Source: Gemmatimonas sp. | GTDB taxonomy: Bacteria > Gemmatimonadota > Gemmatimonadetes > Gemmatimonadales > Gemmatimonadaceae | NCBI RefSeq assembly: GCF_021298855.1 | Contig: NZ_JAJTHI010000014.1 | Coordinates: forward strand, 1-53,480 | Reading direction: 5' to 3' | Length of the DNA stretch: 53,480 nucleotides | Shown here: positions 18,020-26,479 of the stretch, in pieces | Numbering within the stretch: the stretch's first letter is position 1 | Layout: every line of letters begins with the position of its first letter | Translations under genes and position numbers: made by a program | Notes under the pieces: generated by a model | The model's input: only the letters and a program-made list of their open reading frames with translations | Database searches by the model: none | What the model was told of the DNA's origin: nothing

Positions 18020-19021
18020 ACGATCAGGGGCGTGTTGGCCCGCCGGTTTCCGCTCCTCGTTCCGCCACTGTTGGCCGCCTGCGGCGCCAACGACCGGTCG
18101 GCCGGCCACGAGGGCGTCAGTGCGCTGCAGGTGAAAGAGGCCCCGTTGCCATTGGTGCTCTCACCCCCTGATGGCGCTGGTGCGCAGCGTGGCCGTGCTG
18201 CGGGTGCGCCGGCCGTACAGCTGGCCATCGTGCCCCGATCCACCAACGACACGGATGCCGACGCGCGGCTGTGCGCCGTAATGGCCGGTGCATCGCAGTG
18301 GTCGGTCGCGCTTCCGTTCCCGTGGCCCGTGGACAGCGTGGCCCCCCGCCTGCTGCGACGTGTCGTGCGACGTGGCGATGTCGAGGGCCTGCGGTTCGTG
18401 GTGCCCGGTGTTCGCGCCCAGTATGTCTTCGAAGGGTTCACACGCGACGGATCGCGGCGCGTGAGCCTGCGTTGGCCGGTCTCCAGTGACCCCGCGTCAC
18501 CTGTGCCGGTTGGCGCACCCGACAGTGTGATCGAGGCCGCGTTGCGACCCCACCCGGCGCTGCTCGATTCCACGGTGGGCGCCCTGCGTTTCGCGCCGTC
18601 CGTCGAAAGTGGTTGGCCCACGAAGCCCACGGATACGGCGCCGCTGGTATCCCAGGCGGTCACCGATGATCCGCCACTCCCCGTGCACCGCATGGAACTG
18701 CGTCACGCCTGCCCGCAGGCGACGTACCTGCTTCCCATGCTGGCGCGGGCCGATCACACCGTGCGCGTTCCCGTCGATTCGGGCGACCGCCTTACGGCAC
18801 ACGCCACCGTGCCGAACGGAACGCTGCGCCTGCAGTTCGATGAGGCACCGCCCGCCGGCGTGCCAGTGCCGGCTCAGAGCACGGCGCGCACCGACATCGA
18901 GGCGACGTCCACCGGGGTCCTCACCCTGCGCGTGCAACTGCAGGTACTCCCCAAGGTGCAGGCGGCGCGTCAGACCGTATATCTCAGCGTGCAACGCTCA
19001 CGTCCTGCGTCGCGTCCGTGA
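17996..19021 (+). CDS. Putative lipoprotein of unknown function
   Basis: 341 aa. Basic n-region, hydrophobic stretch VLARRFPLLVPPLLAAC and lipobox LAAC give lipid-anchored Cys29. The mature part is proline- and valine-rich, with no domain I recognise; the C-terminal third (TYLLPMLARADHTVRVPVDSGDRLTAHATVPNG is its core, abbreviated here by position 235-270) looks beta-rich. Start could be 17996, 18008 or the GTG at 18032, because the first codons are a tandem duplication. The last bases overlap a possible GTG start of the S9 peptidase, so the two are probably one unit, downstream of but separated by a terminator from susCD. Confidence 0.65.
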   Translation: MLRGMLRGTIRGVLARRFPLLVPPLLAACGANDRSAGHEGVSALQVKEAPLPLVLSPPDGAGAQRGRAAGAPAVQLAIVPRSTNDTDADARLCAVMAGASQWSVALPFPWPVDSVAPRLLRRVVRRGDVEGLRFVVPGVRAQYVFEGFTRDGSRRVSLRWPVSSDPASPVPVGAPDSVIEAALRPHPALLDSTVGALRFAPSVESGWPTKPTDTAPLVSQAVTDDPPLPVHRMELRHACPQATYLLPMLARADHTVRVPVDSGDRLTAHATVPNGTLRLQFDEAPPAGVPVPAQSTARTDIEATSTGVLTLRVQLQVLPKVQAARQTVYLSVQRSRPASRP

Positions 19022-19080
19022 CCTCCTCGCCACGTCCTGTCATGCGTCCTTTCCCCGTTGGCTTCGGAAGCGCCCGCCGA

Positions 19081-21384
19081 ATGCAAGCCTCCCCTCGTCA
19101 TGCGTGGTGGTGCACCTGCACTCTGGTGGCGCTGTCCACCGGGCTGCTGGCGTCGCTGCCACATACGGCCATCGCGCAAACTGTGCCCACACCCATGGCG
19201 GGCCAGAGCATCGAGCCCTGGTTGGCCCCCCCCTCACCGCTCACGCTGGCCTCTGCGAAGCGTACCGACCGGCTCGCGTTCATGGTGTACGAGCGGGGGC
19301 AGCGCAACGTGTACACGGCCGCGGCGCCCGACTTCACGCCGCGCGCGCTCACGCGTTTCCTCGACGACGACGGCATCGATCTCACCGATGTGAAGATCTC
19401 CGACGACGGGCGCGTGGTGGTGTTCGTGCGTGGCACGGCGCCCAACCGCTGGGGGTGGGTCGCCAACCCCAACCACGATCCGGCTGGTGGTGATCGGGCC
19501 ATCTGGGCCGTCCTGACCGCCGGTGGCCCGGCATGGCGGGTAGCCACGGGCGCGTCCCCCGAGCTCTCACCGGACGGACGCTGGGTGCTGTTCACACGCG
19601 ACGGACAGATTCATCGCGCCCGGGTGTCGCGCGCGCGGCCGCTGGCGCCCTCGGACACGGGTGGCGCGCCACTCATTCGCCTGTGGGGGCGCAACGGGTC
19701 GCCGCGCTGGTCGCCCGACGGCAAGCGCATTGCCTTCGTGAGTGAACGCGAACACCACAGCTTCGTAACGGTATACGATGTCGCCTCGCGCACCGTGCAG
19801 TATGTGGCGCCGGGGGTGGACTGCGATGGCGCGCCGGTCTGGTCACCCGACGGGCGGTACCTCGCCTTCTCGCGCACACCGGGTACCCCCTTCGGCCTGC
19901 AGCGTCGCACGCCACCGGGCAATGCCAATCCCGCCGTGGGGTGCGGCACCGGCTTCGGCGCGCCGGCGTCCACGCCGGTCACCGAGGGGCAGGCGAATCT
20001 CGTGCGAGCACCCGGGTTCTTCACGTCCATGCTGCCGGGGGGATATCGTCTCGCGCTCATGGTCGCCGACGTGGGCGGGGCCAGGAACATCACGTCTCCC
20101 CTCGTGATGGCGCAGATTCCCGCGCGCGAAGTCTGGCACAACGCGGTGGGCGATTCGGTGTTCACGTCGCTGGCCAACATGACCTGGGCCGGCAACGCCA
20201 TTGCCTTTCCGGTGAACGTGCCCAAAGACGAGTGGGAGCGCTGGTACGCGGTGCCCGCCACGGGGGGCACGCCGGTACGCCTCACCACCACCGACGGGCT
20301 CATTGAAGACGCCACGAGCGTGGCCTGGTCGCGTGACGGCGGGCGCACCATGTACTACACCACCAATGCGGGGGACATCGAGCGCCGCCACATCTGGGCC
20401 GTTCCCAGCGATGGGGCATCGCCGCCGGTGCGCATCAGCAGCGGCGACGGCGTGGAAACCCACCCGCAACCGCTGGCGAGCGGCAGGCAGGTGGCGGTGC
20501 TGTACTTCGGCGCGCGTACGCCGGCCTCGGTGGCGCTGGTCCCCGCGAGTGGCGGGGCACCGCGCATCATCTACCCCACGCTGCCGCGCGACTTCCCCAC
20601 CAGCGCCCACGTGACGCCGGAGATCGTGAAGACCCGCGCCGAGGATGGCCTCGAAATCAGCAACCAGCTCTTCCTGCCGCGCGACCTCAAGCCGGGGGAA
20701 AAGCGGCCGGCCATCGTGTTCGTGCACGGTGGTCCGCGCCGGCAGATGCTGCCGGCGTACCATTACATGCAGTTCTATCACTGGTCCTACGCGGCCAACC
20801 AGTGGCTGGCCGATCAGGGGTACGTGGTGCTGTCCATCAACTACCGGCGCGGCGTGGGCTACGGCAAGAGCTTCCGCGATGCCCCCAACGCGCGTGACCG
20901 TGGCAACAGCGAGTACCTCGACGTGGTGGCGGGCGCCAAGTACCTGCAGCAGCGGCCCGATGTGGACGCGGCGCGCGTGGGCATCTGGGGGCTGTCGTAC
21001 GGCGGGCTGCTGGCCGCGCAGGCGCTGGCGCGCCACAGCGACATCTTCGTGGCCGGTGTGGACATGGCCGGCGTGCACCACTACGACTACGCGCTCGACA
21101 GCACCAGCTCCGGCTTCCGCTCGGCGGCCATCGGCGCCATCGACACGTGGAAGAGTCCGGTGTTCCTCGTGCACGGCGACGATGACCGCAACGTGGACTT
21201 CGCGCAAACCGTGGGGCTGGTGCAGCTCCTCCGTGCGCGCAACGTGTACCACGAACTCATGGTCGTGCCCGACGATCTGCACGAAAGCATGCTGCACGCC
21301 AACTGGATCGACACCTTCGACCGCATGGGCGTGTTCCTCAAGCGGTTCGTGTGGAATCGCGAGACGCCACCGGCGCTGCGCTGA
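19081..21384 (+). CDS. Secreted S9-family prolyl-oligopeptidase-type peptidase
   Basis: 767 aa from ATG 19081. A signal peptide of about 33 residues ends AIAQ. Residues 60-500 form a TolB/DPP4-like beta-propeller with repeated SPDG-type turns (ELSPDGRWVLF, WSPDGKRIAFVSE, WSPDGRYLAFSR). The C-terminal alpha/beta-hydrolase domain has the triad Ser639 (GLSYGG), Asp702 (DDRNVD) and His734 (DDLHES). Such enzymes cleave short peptides, often after proline, in the periplasm. The frame opens at a GTG (19018) that overlaps the lipoprotein gene by four nt; I prefer 19081 for signal-peptide geometry, with GGAAG 10 nt before it, but 19018 or 19042 are possible. Confidence 0.88.
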   Translation: MQASPRHAWWCTCTLVALSTGLLASLPHTAIAQTVPTPMAGQSIEPWLAPPSPLTLASAKRTDRLAFMVYERGQRNVYTAAAPDFTPRALTRFLDDDGIDLTDVKISDDGRVVVFVRGTAPNRWGWVANPNHDPAGGDRAIWAVLTAGGPAWRVATGASPELSPDGRWVLFTRDGQIHRARVSRARPLAPSDTGGAPLIRLWGRNGSPRWSPDGKRIAFVSEREHHSFVTVYDVASRTVQYVAPGVDCDGAPVWSPDGRYLAFSRTPGTPFGLQRRTPPGNANPAVGCGTGFGAPASTPVTEGQANLVRAPGFFTSMLPGGYRLALMVADVGGARNITSPLVMAQIPAREVWHNAVGDSVFTSLANMTWAGNAIAFPVNVPKDEWERWYAVPATGGTPVRLTTTDGLIEDATSVAWSRDGGRTMYYTTNAGDIERRHIWAVPSDGASPPVRISSGDGVETHPQPLASGRQVAVLYFGARTPASVALVPASGGAPRIIYPTLPRDFPTSAHVTPEIVKTRAEDGLEISNQLFLPRDLKPGEKRPAIVFVHGGPRRQMLPAYHYMQFYHWSYAANQWLADQGYVVLSINYRRGVGYGKSFRDAPNARDRGNSEYLDVVAGAKYLQQRPDVDAARVGIWGLSYGGLLAAQALARHSDIFVAGVDMAGVHHYDYALDSTSSGFRSAAIGAIDTWKSPVFLVHGDDDRNVDFAQTVGLVQLLRARNVYHELMVVPDDLHESMLHANWIDTFDRMGVFLKRFVWNRETPPALR

Positions 21385-21403
21385 CGGCGGGGAGCAGCTC
21401 GTC

Positions 21404-21482
21404 GGAGACGCGGAGATACGGAGCAGGGCACATCCGCTTTGCAGCGCGCTGCCACTCCGTGCCTCCGTACCTCCGTGCCTCC
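21404..21482. repeat. Purine-rich repeat in inverted orientation between convergent genes
   Basis: The left arm (21404-21423) is three copies of an 8-bp GGAGnyrC-type unit; the right arm (21463-21482) is its reverse complement with 17 of 20 positions matching, separated by 39 nt. The block fills most of the gap between the S9 gene and the gamma-glutamyltransferase gene, which point at each other. It probably folds in transcripts from either side and may end transcription both ways. Confidence 0.7.
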
Positions 21483-21501
21483 CACGATCAGTTCCTCTCG
21501 C

Positions 21502-24435
21502 CTAGCGCACCGCCCCCGCCGCGCCCGCCCGTCGCGGGTCGGCGCCGGCGGTCACGGTGCCGCGCCCCAGGCGAATGGCGGCGCCGTAGCCCTCGCGCAG
21601 CTCGCCGCGCGCCGACACGAAGGTGAGGTCGTAGCCCAGAGTGCGCAGGCGGTTCACCACCTGCGGCGCGAAGCCGTCTTCGAGTTGCAGGTTGAACGGC
21701 GGCGACGCGGCCGCCCCGCTGCCTGGAGGGGCGCCGCCTCCGCCGGGCAGGAAGCGTGGCAGCTCGAGGGCCGCCTGCGGACCAAGCCCGAAGTCCAGCG
21801 CGCCAATGAGTGACTGGTACACGGCGCTGGTGATCCACGCGTTGCCGGCCGCGCCCACGGCAAACACGGGGCGCGAACCCTCGAAGGCAATGGTTGGTGC
21901 GAGCGTGCTGCCGTGACGCGCGAAGGGCAGGCGTGATCCGTACTGGGTGGGGTCGGTGCCGTAACTCGTGAGCTTGTCATTGCTCAGGAAGCCCAGCCCC
22001 GGGGTCACGTAGAAGTTGCCGCCCCACGTCCCCAGCGTCTGCGTCACCGCCACGGCGTTCCCGTCGGCATCGGCCACCGTGTACGCAGTAGTGCCCGCGG
22101 CATGGCACACGGTCATTTCGCGCGCGTGCTCGTCGCCGCAGGGGCTGGCGTCATCGTGGGCGGCGGCGTCGGCGTACGCCGCATCGCCGGCGCCTTTCTC
22201 CCCTGCCGGCGGCGGCGCGGTCGGCCGATTGCGCAGGCACTCGAGGGTATCGCCGCGCACCAGGCGCGGGGTGAGCGCCCGATCGGCGTTGTAACACTGC
22301 CACCGCACCTTGGCCGTGTCCTTGTCCACGATGCTGGCCACGTCCACCGGCCACATGGCCGGATCGGCAATGCGATTGCGTGATGACGGCGTGAGGAACC
22401 ACGCGGAAAGCATCGCGTGCAGCGTGGCGGCATCGTCGGTGTACACCCGCGGCGACGGGAACTGCTCCAGCAGGTTGAGTCGCGCCACGAGGTCGGCCCC
22501 GCCGCTCACCGGCGGCGCCCCCGAGCACAACCGATAGCGACGGTACGTGCCGCACACCGGTTCGCGCTCGTTGGCGAAGTAGCGCGCCAGATCGCTCACC
22601 TTCATGGCGTTCCCCTTCGCGCGCAGATCCCCGGCGTACCTGGTGGCCACCTCGCCCTTGTAAAAGCCGTCTGCCCCCTTGGCGGCAATCTGTTCCAGCA
22701 CCCACGCCAGATCGGGGTTGCGAATGGTGTCGCCGCGCTGCAGCGGCTCACCGTTGCGGAAGAACAGCGCTCGGCTGCCCTCGTACTTGGCGAAGTGTTC
22801 GCGCTCGGTGGCCAGCGTGGTGGCCAGACCGTCACTCACCGCATAGCCGGTGCGGGCCGCGCGAATGGCCGGCTCCAGCAGCGCCGCCCACGGTACCTTG
22901 CGGCTGCCGTAGCGTTGCCACGCGAGATGCATCCCCGCCACCGTGCCCGGCACATTCACCAGCACCGGCCCGTCGCTCGGATACCGCCCGTTCACCAGCA
23001 ACGACGTATTCGACAGCCCCCCCTCTTCGGGCACGCGACTCATGAACTCGATGAGGGTGGGCTGCTTGCCCTTGAGCGCAATCACCATTTCGCCGTAGCC
23101 CCCAATGCCGCTGGCGTCGGGCTCCACCACGCCCAGCGCAAAGCTCACGGCCACGGCGGCGTCGATCACGTTGCCGCCGCGTCGGAACATCTCCAGCCCC
23201 GCCTCGGTCGCCACCGGGTGCGCGCTGGAGACGGCAGCGCGGCCGGAGGCGTCGGCGCGCAACGGGGGCCGCGCCGCCAGCAGCGCGTGAATGGCTGCGT
23301 CACGTGCGCTGTCGGTGGGCGCGGCGATGGCCTGCGGCCGGAAGCGGGCGCGAGCCTGCTGCCATGCGGCGCGCGAGGCGGCGGGCGCTTCCGCACCGAA
23401 GTAGAGCCGCGCACTGCGCTCCCACACCCGATCGAACGCCGCCGCGTTGGCGGCCGCACGATCGATGGCCACCGGTCCTGCCACCGCGATCTGTCCAACG
23501 TCCGGCGCCAACGGTGCCGGCAGCCGGATCATGCGCGGGGCGGCAAGCCCCTGCTGCTGCACGGTCCGCTCGTGCGCACTGCGATCCACCCCGCGATCGG
23601 GGTCGCCATTGTAGCCAACGGTCACGTCACGCACTTCGGCGATCGTCACCAGGATGCCGTCCGGTGACCAGTCGAGCTCCCCGTGACGACGTGACAGCAG
23701 GTTGGTGTAGCTGGTGCCGCTGGCGGGCACGATCACCACGCCGGTGCGGGTGGAGACTGCCACGCGCTGCCCGTCGGGCGACAGCGCCATGTCTTCAATA
23801 CCGGCGTCGCTGAACACCACGCGGTCGTTCACGATCACGCTGCGGGTGGTCTCGGTGAACACGATGTACGCCGCCACCGAGCCGTCGGCGCTCAGGCGCG
23901 GCCGCTTCTCCGTCTGCTCCCGCTTGCTGAGCCGGCGCTCGGTGGTACTGCCGGCGTCGATCGTCCAGATGCGCGACTCGTTACCGAGGCCGCGCTGAAA
24001 GAGCAGGCGCCCGCCGGCCGCCACCGGCGACACGTCATGCGCCGTGCTGGTCGTGACACGCCGCGTGGCGCCCGTCAGCTGTCGCCCATCGGGGGCAACG
24101 GTGCGGGCGAGAATGTCGTACTGGCCCAGCGAATCACTGGCCCAGTACAGCGTATCGTGCTGCCACGTGGGGTCACGATGATAGGCGCTGCCGCCGGTGA
24201 GGCGTGTGGCCGGCTCGCCCGCCCGCTGCGCGTACAGTTGACCGTCACGCTGGAACACCAGCACCCCGGCGAGCGATGCCGCTGGACGACGGGCTTCCAC
24301 GACCAGCGAATCGGCGGTTGGGGGCTGCTGGCGCGCCGGAGGAACGCCCTGCGCCTCCGCCAACGAGGCCGCAGCGGCGCACAGCGTCAGCATGAACGGG
24401 GCAGCGGCCTGCACTCCACCGGGGAAGCGCCGCAT
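21502..24435 (-). CDS. Secreted beta-propeller / gamma-glutamyltransferase fusion
   Basis: 977 aa. A signal peptide (about 1-28) is followed by a TolB-like beta-propeller (about 50-330; for example MALSPDGQRVAVST, ELDWSPDGILVTI). From about 395 the chain is a complete gamma-glutamyltransferase: AVSSAHPVATEAGLEMFRRG, GGNVIDAAVAVSFALGVVEP, GIGGYGEMVI, FMSRVPEE, and the autocleavage site with Thr782 in GTTAYTVADADGNAV. The family splits itself before that Thr and transfers or hydrolyses gamma-glutamyl groups from glutathione or peptides. A normal enzyme is about 580 aa; the extra 380 N-terminal residues are the propeller. The ATG at 24435 overlaps the stop of the upstream cyclophilin gene by one base; a GTG at 24438 is the alternative. 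Confidence 0.88.
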   Translation of the reverse strand: MRRFPGGVQAAAPFMLTLCAAAASLAEAQGVPPARQQPPTADSLVVEARRPAASLAGVLVFQRDGQLYAQRAGEPATRLTGGSAYHRDPTWQHDTLYWASDSLGQYDILARTVAPDGRQLTGATRRVTTSTAHDVSPVAAGGRLLFQRGLGNESRIWTIDAGSTTERRLSKREQTEKRPRLSADGSVAAYIVFTETTRSVIVNDRVVFSDAGIEDMALSPDGQRVAVSTRTGVVIVPASGTSYTNLLSRRHGELDWSPDGILVTIAEVRDVTVGYNGDPDRGVDRSAHERTVQQQGLAAPRMIRLPAPLAPDVGQIAVAGPVAIDRAAANAAAFDRVWERSARLYFGAEAPAASRAAWQQARARFRPQAIAAPTDSARDAAIHALLAARPPLRADASGRAAVSSAHPVATEAGLEMFRRGGNVIDAAVAVSFALGVVEPDASGIGGYGEMVIALKGKQPTLIEFMSRVPEEGGLSNTSLLVNGRYPSDGPVLVNVPGTVAGMHLAWQRYGSRKVPWAALLEPAIRAARTGYAVSDGLATTLATEREHFAKYEGSRALFFRNGEPLQRGDTIRNPDLAWVLEQIAAKGADGFYKGEVATRYAGDLRAKGNAMKVSDLARYFANEREPVCGTYRRYRLCSGAPPVSGGADLVARLNLLEQFPSPRVYTDDAATLHAMLSAWFLTPSSRNRIADPAMWPVDVASIVDKDTAKVRWQCYNADRALTPRLVRGDTLECLRNRPTAPPPAGEKGAGDAAYADAAAHDDASPCGDEHAREMTVCHAAGTTAYTVADADGNAVAVTQTLGTWGGNFYVTPGLGFLSNDKLTSYGTDPTQYGSRLPFARHGSTLAPTIAFEGSRPVFAVGAAGNAWITSAVYQSLIGALDFGLGPQAALELPRFLPGGGGAPPGSGAAASPPFNLQLEDGFAPQVVNRLRTLGYDLTFVSARGELREGYGAAIRLGRGTVTAGADPRRAGAAGAVR

Positions 24436-26381
24436 CACGACGCCCCGCGCGTGAAGGGACGTGCGGGGAGCGCCGTACGCACGATTCGCACCGACTCGAT
24501 CACGTCGCCTTCCTGGATGCGGTCCATCACATCGAGCCCCTGCAGAATGGCCGCGAACACGGTGTAGTCGAAATCGAGGCGCACGTTGTCGATGAGGTTG
24601 AAGTAGATCTGCCCGTCGCCCGTATCGCGCCCGCGCGTGGAGATACCCAGCGTGCCGCGCCGGTTGCTGGCGCCCACCTCGTCACGCATGAAGTACGACG
24701 TGGCCGGATCGTATTCGTCGGCCCCGGGGCTGCCCCCCTGCACCACGAAGTTGGGCACTACCCGGTGCAGCGTGCGCCCCGCAAAGTCGCCCCGTGCGGC
24801 CAGGCGCACGAAAGACACGACCGCCATGGGGGCACTGTCGGGCAGCAGGGCGAGGGTCATGCGCCCCTTGCCCCGAATGGTGAGCTCCACGGTCGCGCCG
24901 TGCAGCGCGCGCAGCTCCGCCTCGCCCACGAACGGCGGTGGCACGTACGGATCGGCGGTTGCACTCCAACCGGGCAGTGCCTCCGCCGCCAGACGCTGGA
25001 TCTCCGGATCAGCATCGCGCACCCACTGCCCGAGCCACAGGCCACTCACCGGCGGGTGCACGTCGCGGAAGCGCACGAGGTAGCGCAACAGCGCCACACG
25101 CGGATCGCGCCAGGTCACCGGCTGCGCACGGCTGATGCGTTCGAAGGCGCGCGCTGCGGCATCGGCGTGCCGCGTGTCCAGGGTCCCGCCGTCGGCCGCC
25201 TTACTCAGGAAGCTGGCGCCGGCCAGCACGAGACCGGCATGATCGCGGCCAAGTGCACGGACCGCGTCGTCCGCCGTCACGATCGCTTCGAGTTGCACGT
25301 TGGGGTTCGGGTCGCGGGCGAGGAGCCGCAGCGTGGCACTGTCACGCGCCACCATCGCCGCGCGCGCCGCCCACGCCCGCGCCTGCCACACCGGGTCGCG
25401 CGACAGGCGGGCGAGGTGGCCCCGCGCGCTGTCGGCGTTCACCCGCACCAGCGCCGCCACGGCGTGGGCGCGCGTACGCCAGTCGCGCTGTGGCTGCAGC
25501 AGCGGGCGCAGCAGCGCCAGCGCATCGTCGGCGCGGCTCAGGCGATCGATGGCCATGAGGCGCACATGCTCGTTGGTATCACGCAACGCGGTGGTCAGCT
25601 GCGCCGTGGTGAGCGGCACCGAAGGGCGCAGCATTTCCATGCGCACCAGTGGCGACGGATCACGCAGGGCGTCGGCAGTGGGTTGGACGAGCACGGCGAC
25701 GCGGCGCACCTGCGGGTCCGGGTCGGCGCGCAGCGCCGCCAGCCAGGCGGCCGACGGGGTCGAGCCGGCGGGGCTGGCCAGCAGGGCCGCGTGGCGGGCC
25801 AGCGCGATGAGGAGTGACAGCGCACCGTCTGCCTCACCGCGTGGCTCCTGCAGCCGCTCCAGCATGCTCGTGACCGAGTCGGCGGGAGCCAGGGCGCGGC
25901 GATGCCGGCGATAGAACACCTCGAGTCCGCGGGCAGCACCACGACGTACGACGATCGCGTCGTCGCGCAGTCCGGCGGCAATACGGGCCTCCCATTCAGC
26001 CGTCGCCGGCACTGACCGCCCCATCGTGGCGTAGGCGGCGGCGCGCACGGTGGCATCCGGTTCCTGGCGTGAGGCCGACAGCACACTCCAGCCAACCCCC
26101 GGCACCCGCATCTGCGCGCTCGCCAGCAGCACCTCGCGACGTACCGACGCGGCCGGCGACTGCAGCAGCGGCATGAGCTCCCCCATCAGTGCCTCGCGCT
26201 CCATGCGCCCCACGGCACGCACCGCCAATCGCTGGACGATGGTATCCCCCCGCTGCAGCGCGGCGCGCAACGTGGACAGGTCGGCCCCGCGTGTGTGTTC
26301 GGCGCGCAGTACCTCGTACGCGGTGGGGGAAGGCGGCGCCGCCGTGGCACCCTGAAGCAGCAGGAAGGCGAATGACCACAT
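24435..26381 (-). CDS. HEAT-repeat protein with C-terminal cyclophilin peptidyl-prolyl isomerase
   Basis: 648 aa. Residues 1-16 are a short hydrophobic leader (MWSFAFLLLQGATAA), probably a signal peptide. About 30-450 is a run of HEAT-like helical pairs, with phrases such as DPDPQVRRVAVL, DTNEHVRLMAIDRLS and DADPEIQRLAAEALPGW. About 485-640 is a cyclophilin domain: TLHRVVPNFVVQGGSP, GTLGISTRGRDTGDGQIYFN, VFAAILQGLDVMDRI. It should catalyse proline isomerisation on periplasmic proteins, with the HEAT part as a docking scaffold. The frame opens at 26534, but the upstream part overlaps the divergent M28 promoter region and lacks a signal peptide, so I start at 26381. It is the first gene of a two-gene unit with the gamma-glutamyltransferase. 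Confidence 0.85.
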   Translation of the reverse strand: MWSFAFLLLQGATAAPPSPTAYEVLRAEHTRGADLSTLRAALQRGDTIVQRLAVRAVGRMEREALMGELMPLLQSPAASVRREVLLASAQMRVPGVGWSVLSASRQEPDATVRAAAYATMGRSVPATAEWEARIAAGLRDDAIVVRRGAARGLEVFYRRHRRALAPADSVTSMLERLQEPRGEADGALSLLIALARHAALLASPAGSTPSAAWLAALRADPDPQVRRVAVLVQPTADALRDPSPLVRMEMLRPSVPLTTAQLTTALRDTNEHVRLMAIDRLSRADDALALLRPLLQPQRDWRTRAHAVAALVRVNADSARGHLARLSRDPVWQARAWAARAAMVARDSATLRLLARDPNPNVQLEAIVTADDAVRALGRDHAGLVLAGASFLSKAADGGTLDTRHADAAARAFERISRAQPVTWRDPRVALLRYLVRFRDVHPPVSGLWLGQWVRDADPEIQRLAAEALPGWSATADPYVPPPFVGEAELRALHGATVELTIRGKGRMTLALLPDSAPMAVVSFVRLAARGDFAGRTLHRVVPNFVVQGGSPGADEYDPATSYFMRDEVGASNRRGTLGISTRGRDTGDGQIYFNLIDNVRLDFDYTVFAAILQGLDVMDRIQEGDVIESVRIVRTALPARPFTRGAS

Positions 26382-26479
26382 GGGAGTATCCGGGAAGAAA
26401 GAAATGCCTGCGCCAATATGCCCGGCGCGCCGACCGCGCGGTACTTTCCGGAACTGCCCCGATCCCTCCGGAGACTCCC

